Shown piece by piece: positions 16,193 to 25,005 of a DNA stretch of 64,000 nucleotides (position 1 is its first letter; every line of letters begins with the position of its first letter). A program made the translations under genes and the position numbers. The notes beneath the pieces are model-generated. The model was given only the letters and a program-made list of their open reading frames with translations, was not told the DNA's origin and searched no databases. Origin of the DNA: Rothia sp035916755. GTDB lineage: Bacteria; Actinomycetota; Actinomycetes; Actinomycetales; Micrococcaceae. Location: assembly GCF_035916755.1 (NCBI RefSeq), contig NZ_JAYWIX010000006.1, positions 1 through 64,000 on the forward strand. Direction: 5' to 3'.

Positions 16193-16731
16193 CCCTCTCC
16201 TGCCAAAGTAGCGCTCACGCGGGCAAGCAGAGGGTTACCCATAGCCGAGCTGAGAGCCCCGTGCAGGGTAGGTAAGTTAGCCCGCTCGGCATGCACGATA
16301 AAGTCATCGAAGTCGATATCGTCCAGCACCGCCATGCCCGCCAAAGCGGCATCAAAAGCAGCCCCGGCAGCGCCGATAGCAGAAGCCACCAGCTCAAGCT
16401 CAGCAGCAACAGCCTCACCAGCCAACCGCACCTCCTGGGCGCTAGCCTCCAACTCCCCCTGCAGAACCCTAGCCGCACCCCCCTCTGCCTCTAAAGCACC
16501 CTGAAAGGCACGGCCAGCCACAGAATCCCACTGCACCTGCCCCGCAGCTAAAGCCTGCCCAGAGGCCTGCCCGACGGCGTCCGCCTGCCCCAAAACCTGC
16601 TGCGCCAGCGCAGCAGACCACTCCCGCACTCGCTGAGCCAAACCCAGTGCACCCGCAGACGCGCTCGCAGCCCCCTGACTCCCCAGGCCGACCCTGCCCG
16701 CAGCAGCAACAAGCTCATACACCGAAGGCAT
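16186..16731 (-). CDS. WXG-like helical protein, partner of the hydrolase
   Basis: A 181-residue, Ala/Gly/Gln-rich, all-helical protein without signal peptide. The sequence 'QWDSVAGRAFQ' (W68, F76) fits the W-x-S/G-x-A-x-x-F turn of actinobacterial WXG100-like proteins. Its stop overlaps the GTG start of the alpha/beta hydrolase by 7 nt, so the two are co-translated and may form a secreted heterodimer. No ESX core genes (EccC ATPase etc.) are in the window. Alternative: a dedicated chaperone for the hydrolase. I recognise no named family. Confidence 0.6.
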   Translation of the reverse strand: MPSVYELVAAAGRVGLGSQGAASASAGALGLAQRVREWSAALAQQVLGQADAVGQASGQALAAGQVQWDSVAGRAFQGALEAEGGAARVLQGELEASAQEVRLAGEAVAAELELVASAIGAAGAAFDAALAGMAVLDDIDFDDFIVHAERANLPTLHGALSSAMGNPLLARVSATLAGEGW

Positions 16732-16997
16732 CGATTCCCCTCCTCACTTCTTTCACGAGCAATTCCTTAGCCCACACCCTAAAAGCAGCACCCCGCGGAG
16801 CACCAGCTGCCGCCCGCCTGTGGATAAGCTCCACCCAGGCCACCTGCACACATCGCCCCAAAATTGGTGCAGCAATGACGCACGATGACGCAGCGAGTTC
16901 ACACCCCTTGACGGCAGCCACCACTTACCCGTAAAAGCCCATCTCGCACCCCCACTAAAACGTGCGCCACCCCACCCAACCGTGAGAAACTAAAGAC

Positions 16998-18431
16998 ATG
17001 TCTCATCGCGAAAACTGCACCACCCTGCCCTCTGGCCGTCACTCCCTCACCGGCGCTGGTCTTGCCCTCGGCGCCCTCGACGGACGCTACAAGGCCGCCA
17101 CCGAACCCCTGGTCGACTACCTCTCAGAAGCTGCCCTCAACCGCGACCGCATCCACGTTGAGGTCGAGTGGTTCATCTACCTCTGCGACCATCGGGTACT
17201 GCCCGGTCTTGAACCCCTCACCGACGAGCAGCGTGCCGGTCTGCGCGCCATCGTCACCGACTTCACCGAAGAATCCGCCGCAGAACTTGCAGAAATCGAA
17301 GCCGTCACCGTGCACGATGTGAAGGCCGTAGAATACTTCATCGCCCGCCGTCTTGAGCCCCTGGGCCTGGGTCACCTCAAGCCCCTGGTGCACTTCGGCT
17401 GCACCAGTGAAGACATCAACAACCTCTCCTACGCCCTGGGTATCAAGGACGCCGTTACCAACGTCTGGCTTCCCGCCGCCCGCGGCCTGGTTGAGCAGGT
17501 CATGAAGCTGGCCGAAGAGGCCCGCGACGTGCCCATGCTTTCTCGCACCCACGGCCAGCCGGCCACCCCCTCAACCCTGGGCAAGGAGATGGCCGTCTTC
17601 GCCTACCGCCTAAACCGCCAGATTAAGCACGTTGAAAACGCCGAGTTCCTGGGCAAGATTAACGGTGCAACCGGCACCTACTCCGCCCACGTGGTCTCTG
17701 TACCCACCGCCGACTGGCAGAAGATCTCCGAAGAATTTGTCACCGGCCTGGGCCTGGCCTGGAACCCCCTAACCACCCAGATTGAAAACCACGACTGGCA
17801 GGCTGAGCTCTACTCCTCCATCGCCCACTTCAACCAGGTGCTGCACAACCTCTGCACCGACGTATGGAGCTACATCTCTATCCGCTTCTTCCGCCAGATT
17901 CCCGTTGCGGGCGCAACCGGTTCATCCACCATGCCTCACAAGGTCAACCCCATCCGCTTCGAGAACGCCGAGGCCAACCTCGAAATCTCCAACGCCCTGC
18001 TGAACACCCTGGGCTCAACCCTGGTGCAATCCCGCTGGCAGCGCGACCTGACCGACTCATCCTCCCAGCGCAACATCGGTGTAGCCTTCGGCCACTCCGT
18101 GCTGGCTATCTCTAACGTGGTCAAGGGCTTAGAGCGCCTGGACATCGCCACCGACGTCATCGCCCAAGACCTGGATGAGAACTGGGAAGTTCTGGCCGAG
18201 GCTATCCAGATGGTCATGCGCGCCGAAGCAATTGCGGGCGTCCCCGGTATGGAGGACCCCTACGAGCGCCTCAAGGAGCTGACCCGCGGCCACCGCGTTG
18301 ATGCAGCCCGCCTCAAGGAGTTCGTCGCTAAGCTCGGTCTGAGCGAGGACGCCGAAGCCCGGCTTTCCGAGCTCACCCCGGCAACCTACATCGGTCTGGC
18401 TCCCTCTCTGCTGGAGCACGCCACCCGCTAA
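16998..18431 (+). CDS. purB: Adenylosuccinate lyase
   Basis: PurB catalyses two steps of purine synthesis: SAICAR to AICAR, and adenylosuccinate to AMP, releasing fumarate. The 477-residue protein has the fumarase/ASL signature 'GSSTMPHKVNPIRFENAE', the substrate-binding 'VHFGCTSEDINN' and 'MLSRTHGQPATPSTLGKE' blocks. It is of the longer (E. coli-like) type. Start ATG at 16998. The gene appears monocistronic with a terminator at 18456. Confidence 0.97.
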   Translation: MSHRENCTTLPSGRHSLTGAGLALGALDGRYKAATEPLVDYLSEAALNRDRIHVEVEWFIYLCDHRVLPGLEPLTDEQRAGLRAIVTDFTEESAAELAEIEAVTVHDVKAVEYFIARRLEPLGLGHLKPLVHFGCTSEDINNLSYALGIKDAVTNVWLPAARGLVEQVMKLAEEARDVPMLSRTHGQPATPSTLGKEMAVFAYRLNRQIKHVENAEFLGKINGATGTYSAHVVSVPTADWQKISEEFVTGLGLAWNPLTTQIENHDWQAELYSSIAHFNQVLHNLCTDVWSYISIRFFRQIPVAGATGSSTMPHKVNPIRFENAEANLEISNALLNTLGSTLVQSRWQRDLTDSSSQRNIGVAFGHSVLAISNVVKGLERLDIATDVIAQDLDENWEVLAEAIQMVMRAEAIAGVPGMEDPYERLKELTRGHRVDAARLKEFVAKLGLSEDAEARLSELTPATYIGLAPSLLEHATR

Positions 18432-18455
18432 AGACTGGCTCGCACAGGTCACATA

Positions 18456-18487
18456 AGAAAACCTCGTCATACCTGGCGGGGTTTTCT
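18456..18487 (+). terminator. Terminator after purB
   Basis: AGAAAACC(T)CG pairs with CGGGGTTTTCT around a 10-nt loop, ending in a T-rich stretch, 25 nt after the purB stop. Confidence 0.7.
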
Positions 18488-18524
18488 GCTCCCCCGAGAG
18501 GTTTTCACTTTTAAGATAGAAGGT

Positions 18525-19595
18525 ATGACCGAGAACTCCCGCCCCGCAGACAGCTCACCCGACCAGGTTCCCCTGGCCGTGCGCCGCCTGCGCAAGCTCC
18601 GCGCCCGCTATCCCGAAGCCACCCCCACCGACCTAGCAGAGCGCCTAGGCGGAATCTTCGTGCGCGACTTTACCCTGGTCGGGTCAGCCCAGGCAGGGGC
18701 GCAAGAACTGACCCCCAACGTCCTCGGCAGCGTCACCCGCAACCGCCGCGTCGCCGGGCTCACCCAAGCAGCCGCCCACCTGGGTGCGATCCAGCAGGGC
18801 ATGGCCACCTACAGTCGGGCCGCCAACAAGGGCATTAACACCACCGCCCATGTGGGGAGTGCCCAGGCCGTCAAAACCTACCTGCACGGCATGGCCCTAC
18901 TCCACGGTCTTCACGTTGAAGGCAGCGACGAGGCAGCAACCGCTATCTTGGGAGCCGAGGTCAACGATATTCTCACCCAGATGCAGGAAGCCCCCCGCGG
19001 TAGTGGCGCCACCCAGCAGATGAACATTCTGGGAGCCGTAGCCGCCGTCGGCCTGCGCAACCCCCAGACCCTGCTGCTGGTCAAGGCCGGCGAACAGCTA
19101 GTCAAGGCGGGAGGCGCTGTTTTCGCTAGTCAGAAGATGCGCCGGGATTTTGCCCAGCAGCTCATTACCCAGGTAGACCAGAACCTGGGAAGCACCCCCG
19201 GCCAGCTACCTGCCAGCACCCTCGCGATCTTAGGCAGCGGGCAGGACGCCGGCAGCCCGGTCGACGGGTCGGGGCAAGGCAGCGAGGGTTCGGCACCCAC
19301 CGACGATGACGCTGACCTGCTAGAACTTTCCGCCGAAGAAGTCAGTGCAATTGAGGCACCCGAGCCGGTAGCGCCTTCTGCCCTGGATGAGCCTGCGCCG
19401 GTCGAGCCTTCCCAGATTGAGGCACCCGAGCCGGTGACGGCATCCACCATTGAAGAACCTACCCCGGTGGTAACCGAAACTCAGGTACGGCCCAGCACCG
19501 AAGCGGAGCTGGCGGCAGCCGACGGGGCAACCGCCAAGGGTGCCCGCCTAGCTGCCCGTGCGTTCGTCCGCGCCCGCTCCCGTTTCAAGGGTTAA
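18525..19595 (+). CDS. EcsC-like protein with acidic Pro/Glu repeat tail
   Basis: A 356-residue protein. The first ~230 residues resemble the EcsC-like protein encoded at 20676-21479: compare 'LRKLRARYPEATPTDLAERLGGIFVRDFTLVG' with 'LKKMREKHPHETPDQIAKRLEKAYLRDVTVGG', and 'MALLHGLHVE' with 'MAELHGVHVE'. The C-terminal ~100 residues are a low-complexity acidic tail with near-repeats of 'IEAPEPV' and 'EPAPVEP'. Function unknown; no clear signal peptide. The two related genes converge on either side of a metallopeptidase gene. The EcsC label is from weak resemblance only. Confidence 0.6.
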   Translation: MTENSRPADSSPDQVPLAVRRLRKLRARYPEATPTDLAERLGGIFVRDFTLVGSAQAGAQELTPNVLGSVTRNRRVAGLTQAAAHLGAIQQGMATYSRAANKGINTTAHVGSAQAVKTYLHGMALLHGLHVEGSDEAATAILGAEVNDILTQMQEAPRGSGATQQMNILGAVAAVGLRNPQTLLLVKAGEQLVKAGGAVFASQKMRRDFAQQLITQVDQNLGSTPGQLPASTLAILGSGQDAGSPVDGSGQGSEGSAPTDDDADLLELSAEEVSAIEAPEPVAPSALDEPAPVEPSQIEAPEPVTASTIEEPTPVVTETQVRPSTEAELAAADGATAKGARLAARAFVRARSRFKG

Positions 19596-19600
19596 AAGAA

Positions 19601-19661
19601 GGGACCAGATTCCTACCAAATACCGTGTGGACGTTAGGTACATCGGTAGGAATCTGGTCCC
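19601..19661. terminator. Strong bidirectional terminator (17-bp perfect stem)
   Basis: GGGACCAGATTCCTACC (19601-19617) and its exact complement (19645-19661) flank a 27-nt loop, between the convergent EcsC-like and metallopeptidase genes. Confidence 0.75.
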
Positions 19662-19725
19662 TACTGTAAAGAGAGGGGTGCTGACGCCCGCGGATCAGGT
19701 CGCGCGCCCTGGTTGGGTGCTCCGT

Positions 19726-20664
19726 TTACGAGTTGAAGGGCTGGGCGCAGGCTGCCATGGTGCCCTCGGTGTAGCCCTTCGTAAACCAGCTGACGCGCTG
19801 TTCTGACGAGCCGTGAGTCCACAGGTCGGGGTTAACCTCTTGACCCGAAGAACGCTGAATTGCGTCGTCACCGATGGCGCGGGCCGTATCGATCGCCTGC
19901 TGGATCTGACTCTCGGTCAGAGGGTCGAGCAGGGCATTTTCGCCCTTGTCAGCCTGGGAAGCCCAGACACCGGCATAGCAGTCGGCCTGCACCTCAACCT
20001 GCACGGCGCCAGAGTCAGCACCCGGGTCCTGGTAGTTGGAGTACTTCAGGGTGCCCATGGTCTGCTGAATGTGGTGGGCGAACTCGTGGGCGGTCACATA
20101 CATGACCGCGAAATCGCCGTTGGAGCCACCCATGGCCTTGAGCTGGTCAAAGAAGGGAACCGACATATACACGGTCTGGTCAGCCGGGCAGTAGAAGGGG
20201 CCGGTCTGCGAGATATTGGCGGTACCGCAGCCGGTAGAGAGCTGGCCCTCCCCCAGCACCAGGTCGGGTGCGGTGTAGGAGATACCCGCCTCCGCAGGGA
20301 GCTTCTCTTCCCACACCATATCCAGGCTCACGCCGGTCGCCAGAATACGGCAATCATCGTAGCGGTTGGCGTCCTCATAGGTCTGGCAGTGGTCGAAGTT
20401 CCCGGCGCCGGTAACCTGGTCCTGCTGGGCTTCGGTGCCGTACATGGAGTTAGAACTACCGCCAGTCAGGCCACCAAGGCCGCCCGAGGCAAAAAGGAAG
20501 ATAGCACCAAGAACAAGCACGCCGGGGATACCGAACTTACGTGCCACGCTGCCCATGAGCATCATCATGAGCGGGTTCGCACTACCGCCACCACCGGAAC
20601 GGCCGTTGCCGCCCGATGAGCCTCGCTGGGAGTAGTTGTTATCTAGGTTGTCGTTAAAACCCAT
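19726..20664 (-). CDS. Neutral zinc metallopeptidase (YpfJ family)
   Basis: The 312-residue protein starts with a polar Gly/Ser/Asn-rich cytoplasmic segment, then one membrane helix (FGIPGVLVLGAIFLFASGG, about residues 43-62), then an extracytoplasmic domain with the zinc motif HEFAHHIQQ and 'QADCYAGVWA' downstream, as in the YpfJ/UPF0042-unrelated 'neutral zinc metallopeptidase' family. It should be an anchored external protease of unknown substrate. Its start lies 11 nt from the stop of the EcsC-like gene on the same strand, so they form one unit. Confidence 0.9.
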   Translation of the reverse strand: MGFNDNLDNNYSQRGSSGGNGRSGGGGSANPLMMMLMGSVARKFGIPGVLVLGAIFLFASGGLGGLTGGSSNSMYGTEAQQDQVTGAGNFDHCQTYEDANRYDDCRILATGVSLDMVWEEKLPAEAGISYTAPDLVLGEGQLSTGCGTANISQTGPFYCPADQTVYMSVPFFDQLKAMGGSNGDFAVMYVTAHEFAHHIQQTMGTLKYSNYQDPGADSGAVQVEVQADCYAGVWASQADKGENALLDPLTESQIQQAIDTARAIGDDAIQRSSGQEVNPDLWTHGSSEQRVSWFTKGYTEGTMAACAQPFNS

Positions 20665-20675
20665 GACAGTTCTCT

Positions 20676-21479
20676 TTACTTCTCAAGCTGCGCGGTCTCA
20701 CCCTGCGCGCCCTCAGAGGTGCCGGCGTCCTCGCCCTTGCCACCCTCAAACTTGGGGGCCCGGTCGAGGTTAAGGGCATCGGGGAAGACAGCGGGCAGGG
20801 CACCGAAGGTCTGCTCCACCGACTTGACCACGTTCTTACCCAGGGCCAGGTTGGCACCGCCACCCACCACAGCACCGATACCGAAGGGCAGGGCACGGCC
20901 GAGCAGCGCACCGGACTGGCGGGTCAAGAAGCGCTTAATGAACATATTGCGGATGGTGCGCTCGATACTGAACACCTTGCCGGAGTCCTTGGAACCCATC
21001 ATCATGCCCCACTTGCGGGAAACACCGCCGGTCTTGCCGGTATGGGCCAGGATTGAGTTCATGAGCACGGAGCCGTCCTCACCCAGCATGATAGCCATGA
21101 CCATGAGACGGGACTTTTCGGGGTCCTCAACGTGCACGCCGTGCAGCTCAGCCATAGCCTGCGCGTAGATAGCGGTGCGTTCCAGGTAGCCGCCCACCGC
21201 CAGGGCAGACAGGCCGACGGACGCCGCAGTACCCAGACCGGGCACAAAAGCGGTTGCGCCCACGGCACCGCCGCCGACCGTCACATCGCGCAGGTAGGCC
21301 TTTTCGAGGCGCTTGGCAATCTGGTCGGGGGTCTCGTGGGGGTGCTTCTCACGCATCTTCTTGAGCATGGAAACAATCAGGGGGCGCTGAACCTTCAGCA
21401 CGGTATCTACGGTGCGGGTAACCGCGGGCTTGGGCTGACCGTTAGCGTCAAAAGCGCTAGATGCGTTGAAGTTGAACAT
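20676..21479 (-). CDS. EcsC-like protein
   Basis: A 267-residue protein starting MFNFNASSAFDANG. It contains 'TPDQIAKRLEKAYLRDVTVGGGAVGATAFVPGLGTAASVGLSAL', a Gly/Ala-rich hydrophobic hairpin, and a second such stretch 'ALLGRALPFGIGAVVGGGANLALG', as seen in EcsC-type membrane-associated proteins. It lies 11 nt upstream of the metallopeptidase gene and is divergently related to the protein at 18525-19595. Function unknown. ATG at 21479 was chosen; upstream codons look non-coding. Confidence 0.65.
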   Translation of the reverse strand: MFNFNASSAFDANGQPKPAVTRTVDTVLKVQRPLIVSMLKKMREKHPHETPDQIAKRLEKAYLRDVTVGGGAVGATAFVPGLGTAASVGLSALAVGGYLERTAIYAQAMAELHGVHVEDPEKSRLMVMAIMLGEDGSVLMNSILAHTGKTGGVSRKWGMMMGSKDSGKVFSIERTIRNMFIKRFLTRQSGALLGRALPFGIGAVVGGGANLALGKNVVKSVEQTFGALPAVFPDALNLDRAPKFEGGKGEDAGTSEGAQGETAQLEK

Positions 21480-21692
21480 AGCTTTTAGTTTACCGGCAAA
21501 CGACCCTAAACACAGTGTACTTGCTATCGTGTATGCCCTGGGCATGACAGGTTATGCAGCACCTCTAGGTGACAATTGTGGCACCGGCCGCCACGTGTGT
21601 GAGCGACACCGTAACATTTGGCGGTCAGCGCCACCCCTACGGCAGGCAGCCACCTACACTGTTTGCAGTACCCCTCGCGAAAGAAGGCACCC

Positions 21693-21947
21693 GTGCAGGC
21701 AGTCCGTTCCCGTTTCACCGGCTCCGATAAGACCACCGGTGTGCTTCTCGTGATCGGCTCCTGTATCTCCCTACAGATAGGCGCGGCTTTTGCGGTGCAG
21801 CTCTTTCCCCAGCTGGACGCCTGGGGTGTGACCACCCTGAGCCTAGAGGTAGCTGCCCTGGTCATCGCCACGCTTATCACGCTACCCTTCGGCGAAGCCG
21901 GTGCCGTGCAGGCTTTTGCCAACCCGGGCGTCCTGGCCCTAGCCTAG
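21693..21947 (+). pseudogene. Truncated EamA/RhtA-type exporter (N-terminal fragment)
   Basis: Eighty-four codons from GTG at 21693 (AAAGAAGG upstream) encode 'TGVLLVIGSCISLQIGAAFAVQLFPQLDAWGVTTLSLEVAALVIATL', the first two membrane segments of RhtA-like threonine/homoserine exporters, which normally have ten. The frame then runs into unrelated sequence and stops inside the 3' end of the convergent spermidine-synthase-like gene. I take it as a remnant, although expression of a two-TM stub is possible. Confidence 0.6.
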
Positions 21948-22748
21948 CTTCCCCAGGAGCTCCACCAGCTCGTCAGTGCCCAGGGCGGACGCCGGGTGCG
22001 GCCCGGCACCGACCAGGCGGGTGGCGGCGTCCTGGGGGAGCGCCACGTGCGAACCCACCAGAATGAGGTTGCCCGCGTGGCGTCCGCTCAGCATGGTGGT
22101 GTCGGCCAGGCACCAGACGTGCTCAAAGACATCGAGCAGGGTGCGGGCCTGGGCAACGAAGAAGCTCAGCCCGGCGTCATCCCCCACGTTCACAGCCAGG
22201 AGCCCGCCCGCACTCTCACTACTGGCAGGGGCCAGGGAGTCGCGCAGGTCGGTGTAAAACTCGGCGGTGGTCAGGTGGGGCGGGGCCTCCCAGCCCGAGA
22301 AAATATCGAGGACGACCAGGTCAAGACCGCCCGGCGCGCCCAACTCCGCTTTCAGGCGGGGAGCCGCCGCGGCGGCGTCCTCAATCAAAATTGTGCAGTT
22401 AGTACCCTCTGGCAGGGGTAGCTGCTCCATCACAAAACCGGGCAGCTCCCGCTCGATGTCAACAGCCAGCTGGGCAGAACCGGGCCGGGTGGCCTGAATA
22501 TAGCGCACCAGGGTCAGAGCCCCTGCCCCCAGGTGGGCGGCGGTGATGGGTGCCCCGGGCTCAGCCTGAAGATCAACCAGGTTGCCGATGCGGCGCAGGT
22601 ACTCGTAGAAGATGAAGTCGGGGTGGGCTAGATCCACATGGGACTGCTCTGCCCCGCCGATTTCAAGAATCCGGCCGGTCGCTGAGAAGCCGTCAGGGGC
22701 AACGGATGCGCTCAGGCCAGAAAAAGAAAGTTGAATGGTGCGTGACAT
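21939..22748 (-). CDS. Spermidine synthase-like protein (SAM-fold), paralogue B
   Basis: A 269-residue protein similar to the one at 11521-12390: 'ITAAHLGAGALTLVRYIQATRPGSAQLAVDIERELPGF' (cofactor motif I and acidic residue) and 'LDLVVLDIFSGWEAPPHLTTAEFY', ending with the shared 'VFEHVWCLADTTMLSGRHAGNLILVGSH' block. It probably binds (decarboxylated) SAM; polyamine synthesis is unproven. Its 3' end overlaps the exporter remnant by 9 nt on the opposite strand. The CDF transporter gene ends 26 nt downstream of its start on the minus strand. Confidence 0.8.
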   Translation of the reverse strand: MSRTIQLSFSGLSASVAPDGFSATGRILEIGGAEQSHVDLAHPDFIFYEYLRRIGNLVDLQAEPGAPITAAHLGAGALTLVRYIQATRPGSAQLAVDIERELPGFVMEQLPLPEGTNCTILIEDAAAAAPRLKAELGAPGGLDLVVLDIFSGWEAPPHLTTAEFYTDLRDSLAPASSESAGGLLAVNVGDDAGLSFFVAQARTLLDVFEHVWCLADTTMLSGRHAGNLILVGSHVALPQDAATRLVGAGPHPASALGTDELVELLGKLG

Positions 22749-22774
22749 GTTCTCTAGCCTAGCCCCTTTCCGGT

Positions 22775-23719
22775 CTAGTGCAGGTGCCGCAGGTCTTCGT
22801 CGGCAGCCAGAGAGCGCGGCTCTATCTGGAAGGTGGAGTGCTTGATCGACACCTCAAAATGCTCAGCCACGCAGCTTTGCAGGTGCTTGAGAATCTCTAC
22901 GGAGTGGCCCGAGATGAAGCACTCATCGTCGAGCACAATGTGGGCGGTGAGCACCGGCAGGTCGGAGGAAATCTGGCTGGCGTGTAGGTCGTGTACGGCA
23001 ACCACGTGGGGCTGGCTTTCCAGGTGGCGGCGGACCTCGTCGAGATCAAGCCCGCGCGGGGTTGATTCCAGCAGGACCGAGGTGGTTTCGCGAAAGAGCT
23101 TGACTGTGCGCGGAATAATGAGCAGGCCGATGAGCATAGCGACCAGGGCATCGGCCTGGTAGAAGCCGGTACGCCATATCACCAGGGCCGAGATAACAAC
23201 GGCCACCGAGCCCAGGGCGTCGTTGAGCACTTCCAAGAAGGCGGCCCGCATGTTGAAGTTGGTGCGGTCGCCGCCCACCAGTACCGCAATCATCACGATG
23301 TTGCCCACCAGGCCAATGGCGCCGAAAATTAGCACTTCACGGCCGGGTATGGGGGCAGGTTCCAGCAGGCGCTGCACCGCCTCGTAGAGCACAAAGAGCC
23401 CGACCCCGAGCAGCACGGCGGCCTGGAACATGGCTGAGAGCACCTCAACCCGGCGGAATCCCCAGGTGTGGCGCGAGGACGCCGGTAGGCGGGCCAGGCG
23501 CGCAGCAGCTAGGGCTACGCTCACCCCCAGGGCATCGGTGAAGACATGAACCGTGTCGAAGAGCAGAGCCAGGGAGCCGGTCAGCCAGGCTCCGACCAGC
23601 TGGAAGGCTACCAGCGACCAGGCGATAGCCACCACAACAATGAGGCGGCGCTCGTTGACTCCGGCGCCGTGGGAATGCCCGTGGGCTTGGCTATGAGAGT
23701 GACCGTGAGAATGGCCCAT
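22775..23719 (-). CDS. Cation diffusion facilitator (zinc-type exporter)
   Basis: A 314-residue CDF protein: His-rich N-terminus (MGHSHGHSHSQAHGHSHG), six membrane segments, the metal-site pairs 'LLFDTVHVFTDALGVSVAL' (TM2; the usual HxxxD arrangement here DxxHVFTD) and 'LEVLNDALGSVAVVIS' (TM5), and a cytoplasmic C-terminal domain with 'VHDLHASQISS'. It exports zinc or related divalent cations by proton antiport. It lies 11 nt downstream of the acylphosphatase gene on the same strand, suggesting co-transcription. Confidence 0.93.
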   Translation of the reverse strand: MGHSHGHSHSQAHGHSHGAGVNERRLIVVVAIAWSLVAFQLVGAWLTGSLALLFDTVHVFTDALGVSVALAAARLARLPASSRHTWGFRRVEVLSAMFQAAVLLGVGLFVLYEAVQRLLEPAPIPGREVLIFGAIGLVGNIVMIAVLVGGDRTNFNMRAAFLEVLNDALGSVAVVISALVIWRTGFYQADALVAMLIGLLIIPRTVKLFRETTSVLLESTPRGLDLDEVRRHLESQPHVVAVHDLHASQISSDLPVLTAHIVLDDECFISGHSVEILKHLQSCVAEHFEVSIKHSTFQIEPRSLAADEDLRHLH

Positions 23720-23730
23720 AGTGCGCCTTC

Positions 23731-24048
23731 CTAGTAGATGCCGAACCCCTTATAGGAGCCTACCGGCTGGGTGATGTCAGAGTCAACGTGGTCAACCCTA
23801 CCGGCGGTATCACCCCCGGTCAGTTCGGCAAGGAGCTTCTCGCAGGCGTCCGCGCTGCCCTGGGCGATAATCTCAACCGACCCGTCATCCATGTTTTTGG
23901 CGTAGCCCACCAGCCCCAGGGGCTTGGCGATACCGGCGACCCACCAGCGGAAGCCCACGCCCTGCACGTGGCCGTAGGCGGTAGCCATGAGCTGGGCCTC
24001 GGCCGGTTCAGCCGGGGTTTTATCGGTGAAGATGTCAAAGAAACCCAT
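23731..24048 (-). CDS. acyP: Acylphosphatase
   Basis: The 105-residue protein has an N-terminal extension of ~22 residues and then the acylphosphatase fold with the signature 'ATAYGHVQGVGFRWWVAGIAKPLGLVGYAKNMDDGSVEI'; the Arg in GVGFR and Asn in KNMDDG are the catalytic pair. It hydrolyses acyl phosphates such as acetyl phosphate or 1,3-bisphosphoglycerate. It sits between the nitrilase-family and CDF genes in a minus-strand run. Confidence 0.93.
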   Translation of the reverse strand: MGFFDIFTDKTPAEPAEAQLMATAYGHVQGVGFRWWVAGIAKPLGLVGYAKNMDDGSVEIIAQGSADACEKLLAELTGGDTAGRVDHVDSDITQPVGSYKGFGIY

Positions 24049-24065
24049 GTCAGAAGACCCTTTCT

Positions 24066-24881
24066 CTAGTAGCCCAGCTTGGCGTTCGCCAGTACGGGTA
24101 GGGCCTGGCGGGCCCGGTCTACCTCGGTGAGGTCAAGGTCAACCACCAGAATCTCGGGAGCTTCACCGGCCTCAGCCAGGGTCGCACCGAAGGGGGAAAC
24201 TACCCGGGAGTAGCCCACGCCGGTCGGCTGGGTAATATCTGCCCGCGGGTCAGCGCTGGCGGGGGACGCCTGATCAACAGCCAACACAAACATATTGGAA
24301 TCTAGGGCACGGGCACTGGTGAGAATCTGCCACTGGCTCACCTTACCCTCACCCCCGGCCCAGGACGCCGCCACCACCGTCGCCTTCGCCCCGGCGCGGG
24401 AGTAGTCGGCAAAGAGCTTGGGGAAACGCACGTCGTAGCAGGTAGCCAGACCAATTTTGGTGCCGTCCACGGTGACGGTCACCAGCTGCTCACCGGCCTT
24501 GACCCCCTCAGATTCTTTAAACCCAAAGGCGTCGTAGAGGTGCATCTTGGTGTAGACGGTCTCTACCCCGTTCTGGTCGAAGCAGTAGAGGTTGTTGTAG
24601 ACCCGCAGGTTCCACTCGTCAGCTAGCTGCACCGGGGCGAAGCCACCCGCCACCACGGTCACGTAGTTCTCGCGCGCGATGTTAGCGAGGGCGGTGCGGA
24701 AGGTCAGCTCGTGCTGGGCAGCATCGTCATACAGCCGCCCGCCGAAGCTAAGCATGGCCGCCTCGGGGAAGACCACCAGGCGGGCACCGCGCTCTGCTGC
24801 AAGCGCCGTGTATTCACGGATCGTCTCGATATTGCGGGCAACGTCCTTGGTACTGAGCATCTGGGCGAGAGCTATCTTCAT
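24066..24881 (-). CDS. Carbon-nitrogen hydrolase (nitrilase superfamily)
   Basis: A 271-residue protein with the Glu-Lys-Cys triad: 'VVFPEAAMLSFGG', 'VYTKMHLYDAFGFKES' and 'GLATCYDVRFPKLFADY'. Family members hydrolyse omega-amides, N-carbamyl compounds or nitriles; closest in style to the omega-amidase/NIT-type group, substrate uncertain. ATG at 24881 follows a GAAGG ribosome-binding site. It precedes acyP by 17 nt on the same strand. Confidence 0.9.
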   Translation of the reverse strand: MKIALAQMLSTKDVARNIETIREYTALAAERGARLVVFPEAAMLSFGGRLYDDAAQHELTFRTALANIARENYVTVVAGGFAPVQLADEWNLRVYNNLYCFDQNGVETVYTKMHLYDAFGFKESEGVKAGEQLVTVTVDGTKIGLATCYDVRFPKLFADYSRAGAKATVVAASWAGGEGKVSQWQILTSARALDSNMFVLAVDQASPASADPRADITQPTGVGYSRVVSPFGATLAEAGEAPEILVVDLDLTEVDRARQALPVLANAKLGY

Positions 24882-24936
24882 ACCTTCAACTCTAGAGGGC
24901 GCAGCGGGCGGTGACCAGGCGTCCGCTCCGGTGAAT

Positions 24937-24993
24937 GTAATCGAAACCTTCATCTGCGCGTTCAAAGAACACGCACAAGAAGGTTTCGGCTAC
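24937..24993. repeat. 57-bp dispersed palindromic repeat, copy 2
   Basis: GTAATCGAAACCTTCAT...GGTTTCGGCTAC, 57 bp, imperfect dyad. It lies between the nitrilase start and the stop of the DsbA-like gene on the same strand. The right arm has more mismatches than copy 1. Confidence 0.75.
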
Positions 24994-25005
24994 CTACACG
25001 ATTTC

